Shown: one piece after another, positions 61,677 through 64,000 of the stretch
Numbering within the stretch: the stretch's first letter is position 1
Layout of the letters: every line of letters starts with the position of its first letter
Assembly (NCBI GenBank): GCA_018105865.1
Contig: CM030845.1
Coordinates: 10,763,390 to 10,827,389, forward strand
DNA from: Metaphire vulgaris
Lineage: Eukaryota > Annelida > Clitellata > Crassiclitellata > Megascolecidae
Length of the DNA stretch: 64,000 nucleotides
Reading direction: 5' to 3'
Position numbers and translations under genes: made by a program
Notes under the pieces: generated by a model
Databases searched by the model: none
Told to the model about the DNA's origin: nothing
The model's input: the letters and a program-made list of their open reading frames with translations, nothing else

Positions 61677-62002
61677 GCGATGGCACTCTAAGGGAGTAAT
61701 GTCGCGCATCTTTCCCGGCCGAAGCGGCGTTCGCAAGCGAAATGGACCCTCTATATATACAGGAGGGCTTCTGGGCGCTGGCTGCTTCTGCTGCCGCTGC
61801 TGCTGCTTGCGTCGATGCCACTGCCGAACTCCTCGAGAGCATTACCCAGTCACGGCGTCCATCCAAAGCCACGTCTCCGGAAATTCCGTTCTTGTCCGTT
61901 CCGATGATCCCGCTGGGCTGGGACCGGCGTCATCGTTCCTGCGTATGTCCGGAGCGCCGGGTGCCGCCATTGCGCCGTCGGGTAGAACGACGTCGCCGTC
62001 TT
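44162..62002 (-). CDS. Gene A: CD109/TEP-like thioester protein, 5' end off right edge, 3' end complete
   Basis: Tandem paralogue of gene B, same strand, about 2.8 kb upstream of gene B's putative promoter. Coding parts, 5' to 3': 62002-61846 (17a) or 61433-61217 (17b), 59580-59463, 58652-58539, 58224-58159, 57711-57583, 56001-55854, 54821-54645, 54145-54064, 53868-53706, 52584-52510, 50402-50222, 49457-49237, 48247-48089, 47922-47860, 47671-47565, 46444-46291, 45798-45696, 44280-44162 (TGA). Exons 18-23 are almost identical to gene B. The exons absent from gene B in this window supply the rest of the thioester domain, the second CUB part, the receptor-binding MG8 and a hydrophobic C-terminus. 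Exons 1-16 must lie beyond base 64000; the gene B position of exon 16 predicts it just outside the edge. All phases close, with no in-frame stop before 44162. Confidence 0.93.
45247..45550. mobile_element. hAT-type MITE
   Basis: CATTGGCATAGCCACGGG / CCCTGGCTACGCCACTG, exact duplication CTAGACAT at 45239-45246 and 45551-45558. Shares CGTGGGATTTGCGCAAA with 20496-20516. Confidence 0.93.
45696..45798 (-). CDS. Gene A exon 33: MG8 end
   Basis: [20 protein letters not shown] then [20 protein letters not shown]-x-Y-Y-D-P is the family's last conserved strand. Acceptor TTTTGTTTCCAG, donor GTAAGT. Leaves with 1. Confidence 0.95.
46191..46282. repeat. TA microsatellite beside the exon 32 donor
   Basis: About 45 pure TA units starting within 10 bp of the gene A exon 32 donor. 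Confidence 0.97.
46291..46444 (-). CDS. Gene A exon 32: MG8 (receptor-binding domain)
   Basis: [20 protein letters not shown] to VVLYLDE; G-M-V-V-M-E-I-x-x-L-T-G-F is the MG8 core. Donor GTACGC, followed within 10 bp by a 90-base TA microsatellite. Confidence 0.94.
46947..47522. repeat. Compound AAT/AGT/ACT/GGT microsatellite
   Basis: Nearly 580 bp of trinucleotide runs with AGT to ACT inversions (palindromic), ending ~45 bp from the exon 31 donor. Confidence 0.95.
47565..47671 (-). CDS. Gene A exon 31: start of MG8
   Basis: [19 protein letters not shown], then [12 protein letters not shown]-x-x-K-Y-N-I is the usual link to the receptor-binding domain. Acceptor TTTATTCAG, donor GTAATA. Leaves with 2. 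Confidence 0.92.
47860..47922 (-). CDS. Gene A exon 30: second CUB part
   Basis: 21 codons, [19 protein letters not shown] then VQ; the G-x-G-x-A-L-V-Q strand is typical. Acceptor GCTTGTTCAG, donor GTATAG. Confidence 0.92.
48089..48247 (-). CDS. Gene A exon 29: end of TED / second CUB part
   Basis: [16 protein letters not shown] onward: D-T-V-V-A-L-x-A-L directly continues the F-S-S-T-Q motif. 53 codons ending ILFQSFQ. Acceptor TTTGCTTAG, donor GTACGA. Confidence 0.94.
48248..49236. other. Gene A intron 28 with LINE-like tails
   Basis: TTAC-type tail at 48350-48412, a hAT-like right end GTACGCCACTG near 49052, and a minus-strand ATT-type LINE tail at 49068-49175. Confidence 0.5.
49237..49457 (-). 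CDS. Gene A exon 28: thioester domain end
   Basis: [56 protein letters not shown]. Contains the family's E-M-S-A-Y-x-L-L and Q-R-N-x-x-G-G-F-x-S-T-Q motifs. Enters with 1, leaves with 0. Confidence 0.95.
50222..50402 (-). CDS. Gene A exon 27: thioester domain
   Basis: [37 protein letters not shown], ending LEAIAIVE plus G; D-P-Y-A-L-A-I-x-x-Y-A-L is a TED helix signature. Acceptor TTGACTTCAG, donor GTAATT. Confidence 0.94.
50741..50985 (+). pseudogene. RTE-like LINE C-terminal fragment
   Basis: [20 protein letters not shown] then [16 protein letters not shown] and a GAAGAA tail; frame broken. Confidence 0.78.
51679..52096. mobile_element. MITE with ATTAAT-ACGTCAACAA inverted ends
   Basis: GGGGTTGTCCATTAATCACG at left against inverted GGGGCTGTACATTAATTATG at right; interior has repeated GTTGACAGTTGTTGAC. 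Similar layout to 13975-14395. Confidence 0.75.
52510..52584 (-). CDS. Gene A exon 26: thioester domain
   Basis: 25 codons, [19 protein letters not shown] then NRNNSG: the helix after the His site. Acceptor CTTCTTTTAG, donor GTAAGT. Confidence 0.93.
52896..53228. mobile_element. hAT-type MITE (CAGGCCCGT family)
   Basis: CAGGCCCGTCTTTATG / AAATACGGGCCTG; flanks ATAATACT / ATAATGCT. Same end type as 24225-24487. Confidence 0.88.
53262..53500 (-). pseudogene. RTE-like LINE C-terminal fragment with GAT tail
   Basis: Minus strand reads [18 protein letters not shown] then [19 protein letters not shown], followed by a GAT/GAC tail at 53262-53325. Confidence 0.75.
53706..53868 (-). CDS. Gene A exon 25: thioester domain with catalytic His
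   Basis: [34 protein letters not shown], then GRVIHVDMQ. The VIH histidine matches the C3/TEP/CD109 catalytic His that speeds ester transfer to hydroxyls. Acceptor CTTTTAAG, donor GTATAT. Confidence 0.94.
54064..54145 (-). CDS. Gene A exon 24: thioester domain
   Basis: [20 protein letters not shown] then SDDCGSI; Y-Q-R-x-L-x-Y-x-R-x-D-G-S-F-S-A-F is the standard TED segment. Acceptor TGTGTTTGAAG, donor GTAAGT. Leaves with 2 (TG + G = Trp). Confidence 0.93.
54332..54545. repeat. LINE tail plus ATT and AGT microsatellites
   Basis: GTGGTTCTTACACAGGGC tail, ~12 ATT units, then ~36 AGT units up to 54531. Gene B has a shorter TAC tract at the matching place (1-33). Confidence 0.9.
54645..54821 (-). 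CDS. Gene A exon 23: thioester motif
   Basis: [17 protein letters not shown], protein-identical to gene B with only silent changes. Acceptor TTCACTGCAG, donor GTATAT. Leaves with 1. Confidence 0.96.
55854..56001 (-). CDS. Gene A exon 22: CUB segment
   Basis: Same length and phase as gene [13 protein letters not shown] against [13 protein letters not shown] hAT insertion begins at 56129, upstream in the preceding intron. Confidence 0.93.
56129..57311 (+). pseudogene. Decayed hAT transposon (ZMYM1-like transposase remains)
   Basis: Ends TAGTGGCGTCGCTAG / CTAGCGACGCCATTG; flanks CTTGTCAC / CTTGTTAC at 56121-56128 and 57312-57319; gene B keeps the empty CTTGTTAC site. Frames read [36 protein letters not shown], and near the end [20 protein letters not shown], resembling the hAT C-terminal dimerisation segment of ZMYM1-like proteins. 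A stop follows ELIKEI, and further stops break the frame. Confidence 0.85.
57583..57711 (-). CDS. Gene A exon 21: MG7 end
   Basis: 43 codons; IPINIKG replaces gene B's IPIHIKG. Confidence 0.93.
58159..58224 (-). CDS. Gene A exon 20: MG7
   Basis: 22 codons, translating identically to gene B ([13 protein letters not shown] to MTE). Confidence 0.93.
58539..58652 (-). CDS. Gene A exon 19: MG7
   Basis: Same 38 codons as gene B, except NYLSTPLK in place of NYLSTQLK. Confidence 0.94.
59463..59580 (-). CDS. Gene A exon 18: end of MG6
   Basis: [20 protein letters not shown] onward; one residue (E to D) differs from gene B. Same splice sites and phases. Confidence 0.93.
59843..60315. repeat. ATC/GTC and AGC microsatellites in gene A intron 17
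   Basis: Two tracts, 59843-59905 and 60247-60315. The gene B intron lacks or shortens both. Confidence 0.9.
60712..61023. mobile_element. hAT-type MITE (CAGTGGCGGTT family)
   Basis: CAGTGGCGGTTCCACG / CTGGAACCGCCACTG, exact duplication ATTGGCCT at 60704-60711 and 61024-61031. Absent from gene B. Confidence 0.93.
61217..61433 (-). CDS. Gene A exon 17b: bait variant (TDAAI type)
   Basis: [18 protein letters not shown], then [18 protein letters not shown], ending [19 protein letters not shown]. The first ~50 residues barely align with gene B; the last ~20 are identical. Acceptor TATGTGGTAG, donor GTAGGA; phases 1 in, 2 out. Confidence 0.87.
61474..61727. repeat. ATC/ACC-rich intron segment, source of the copy at 62819
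   Basis: From TTTCATCACAGAAGAGC to TTTCCCGGCCGAAG, between exons 17a and 17b; reappears almost base for base at 62819-63069. Confidence 0.93.
61846..62002 (-). CDS. Gene A exon 17a: bait variant (MDAVT type)
   Basis: [46 protein letters not shown]. Eight codons shorter than the gene B copy at its 5' end, with K to N and G to D changes. Acceptor ATTTTCTAG, donor GTAATG; phases 1 in, 2 out. Confidence 0.88.
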
Positions 62003-62039
62003 CTAGAAAATCACGTCACTTGGACTGATAATTGAAAGG

Positions 62040-62330
62040 TCAACGTAAAGATTCGCCCATACTCGATTTCGAGCGTTGGGTCTGACGCTGATATCCGGTT
62101 TCGGGCAAGAAGCGACGCAGGTGGCTAAAGCCATTAATCTATATAGTAGATTGCCACTGCTTTCTCCAGACCCGTGTTTTACCTTCGCAGCCACAGCTGC
62201 TACTCATTTACCACCGCCCTCTAGCGATTGAAGGCTGAGTCGACCTTCGGGGTTCCTGTGGAAGTTGAACCCGCTCCATTAGCGTGCCTGTCTAGCCTGT
62301 TGCCAATTTACCATCTTCCCGCCCCTTGAC
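62040..62330. repeat. Unclassified dispersed repeat in gene A only
   Basis: Absent from the matching gene B site; flanks GACTGATAA / GACTGACAA could be a target duplication. Shares stretches with 12140-12400. Confidence 0.55.
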
Positions 62331-62818
62331 TGACAAATGCATAATCATATTAGCGTTTGAGTATGTGTTCTTATCGCTTATGCGAGTGTGTCTTAGGTTT
62401 GAAATAAACCGTTTACGAGTACAGCACGAATCTGGTGTAGCGGCAACATCGACTTATACATAATAATAAATTAATATTATGTTCTTATTGATTGCAAACA
62501 ATCGTAATAGTAGCCTGTATCAGAATCGTACTCGCATATAAAGTGGCGTATGAAACTTCGAGGACCCTCGAGGGTAAGTAAAACTGCGTTTATATTACTG
62601 TACTAATATCTTGTAATTACAATATACTAGCCTGTCTAGTAATATGCATCAAAACCGGACCACAACTTAATAGTTAATTAATCAAATTGAGCTGGAATGC
62701 TGCAGTTGTGAGGTACATAATTTCCAGGGCCCTTGACTCAAGGTCAACCATATCTAGAGCCCCTGAGTTCAACAATGTCCATGGTCCCTTTTTTAGCCAA
62801 GTGTGCCACCGCTCTGAA

Positions 62819-62988
62819 TTTCATCACAGAAGAGCATCGTCATTATCATCATCATCGTCATCGTCGTCGTCGTCATCACCACCACCAGCATCGTCATCAT
62901 CAAAACCACCACCACCATCACCATCACCACTATCATCAGCAGCAGCATCATCAGCATCATCACCATCACCATCACCATCACCATCACT

Positions 62989-63021
<33 letters not shown>

Positions 63022-63069
63022 GCGATGGCACTCTAAGGGAGTAATGTCGCGCATCTTTCCCGGCCGAAG
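62819..63069. repeat. Filler copy of 61474-61727 fused to a LINE
   Basis: Same orientation as its source ~1.3 kb away. Left joint GCTCTGAA/TTTCATC, right joint GGCCGAAGC/TACGAAAAA, where the LINE begins. Confidence 0.9.
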
Positions 63070-63455
63070 CTACGAAAAAAGACTTCAATATTGTGGACTG
63101 ACAACATTAGAAAGGAGAAGAGAGAGAGGGGATTTGATAGAAACATACAAAATAATGACTGGGAAAGTAGATGTGCCATATGATCGATTCTTTACATTGG
63201 CACACTATAGCAGCACAAGAGGCCACAAGTGCAAATTGTTTAAGCAGAGGGTTGGTCCAAGAAAGGAAAACTTTTTTAGTGCAAGGGTTGTGGACAAATG
63301 GAACAGTTTGGACGAGGTGGGAGTGACAGTTGAAACAGTGAACGGATTCAAAGGCTATCTAGATAAACTAGGTTATTGAATGCAGATGGTTACATCAGTG
63401 GTTTTCACACAGGCTTACTTAGCCTCCTAAACCACTTAAAATCACATTATTATTA
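63070..63455 (+). pseudogene. 5'-truncated LINE (CR1-like RT C-terminus) with ATT tail
   Basis: Open frame YEKRLQYCGLTTLERRRERG, DLIETYKIMTGKVDVPYDRF, YSSTRGHKCKLFKQRVG, FFSARVVDKWNSL and FKGYLDKLGY then TGA: the well-known C-terminal block of vertebrate and invertebrate non-LTR RTs. Followed by CAGTGGTTTTCACACAGGC and ATT units. Gene B has the empty site near 7736. Confidence 0.88.
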
Positions 63456-63569
63456 ATAGAACATAGAATGTTTCCATCAAGCATGGAAACTAATTAATTA
63501 GTTCGCAACTTATATTAGATGCCGCATCAATAAATCCGAAAACTGAACTCACAATCGAGTGTTGTATAA

Positions 63570-63931
63570 AGAGCCGTAACTAGATGGGGAGGCAAGCTGC
63601 ACCGGGCGCCGTCTTGGGGGTCGAGCGCGCGCCAGAATCCATGCCTTGATTTGTATTCACGACGGAAGATTTTCTTTACCGTTAAGAAGTTAAAAACGCC
63701 AGCCGAAGGCATTGCCAGTATGTATGACAAGCAAAAAATGGTCATCACTGCTAACACTTTATCTACTAGTTTACTCTTCAAGGTGGTGAAAAATATGAAA
63801 GACAAAAATGTCATCATCAGAAAACGGTCATCACCAAAATAGATCATCGCCAGTTTTTCAGTTTTCAAATTACATTTGAGGTGAAAATTTTATATCTTGC
63901 CCGGGGGTAAAATATTCTCGCTACGGCTCTG
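63570..63931. mobile_element. hAT-like MITE, gene A only
   Basis: AGAGCCGTAACTAG and CTCGCTACGGCTCT are inverted ends. The gene B copy (8200-8215) has continuous sequence here. The target duplication is poorly preserved. Confidence 0.65.
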
Positions 63932-64000
63932 GCCGTAAATCGATGAATTCAACTGTAACCTAATTGAATTAGAAAGCGATTTATTAAAATACTGCTAATG

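Overview
The window is animal genomic DNA: small phase-consistent exons with GT/AG introns, non-LTR retrotransposon fragments, many short hAT-type DNA transposons and very abundant trinucleotide microsatellites. It suggests an invertebrate metazoan, probably marine, but nothing here fixes the phylum.

The only host genes I can support are two head-to-tail copies, both on the minus strand, of a thioester-containing protein of the alpha-2-macroglobulin/CD109 superfamily. Gene B (left) has a candidate TATA promoter and noncoding first exon near 41.4 kb, a signal-peptide exon at 37.9 kb, and 23 coding exon positions down to the thioester exon at 92-268; its 3' end is off the left edge. Gene A (right) enters from beyond base 64000 at its bait exons (62.0 kb) and runs through the thioester exon, the catalytic-His exon and the receptor-binding domain to a stop at 44162, ending in a hydrophobic GPI-signal-like tail. 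Every exon junction was followed by codon phase and all of them close. Joining gene B exons 1-23 to gene A exons 24-34 by length gives about 1483 residues, the usual size of a CD109/TEP protein.

Bases 60-8270 and 54600-64000 are the same duplicated gene segment. The two copies differ mainly by transposon insertions, and because the other copy keeps the empty site, several insertions can be read to the base.

The most interesting feature is in the bait region. Each gene carries two alternative exons (17a and 17b) that both end in an FPETWLW-containing block and have identical entry and exit phases. Including both, or neither, breaks the frame, so they must be used mutually exclusively. The N-terminal half of 17b, the presumed protease-bait segment, barely aligns between the paralogues although flanking intron and constant exons are nearly identical.

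The rest is introns and a roughly 2.8 kb intergenic gap filled with mobile DNA: RTE-like and CR1/L2-like LINE pieces, hAT-type elements with 8-bp target duplications (some with subterminal arrays such as AAGGCC, AAGGAC or TAGTTA), foldback repeats, and microsatellites, many of which are LINE tails.
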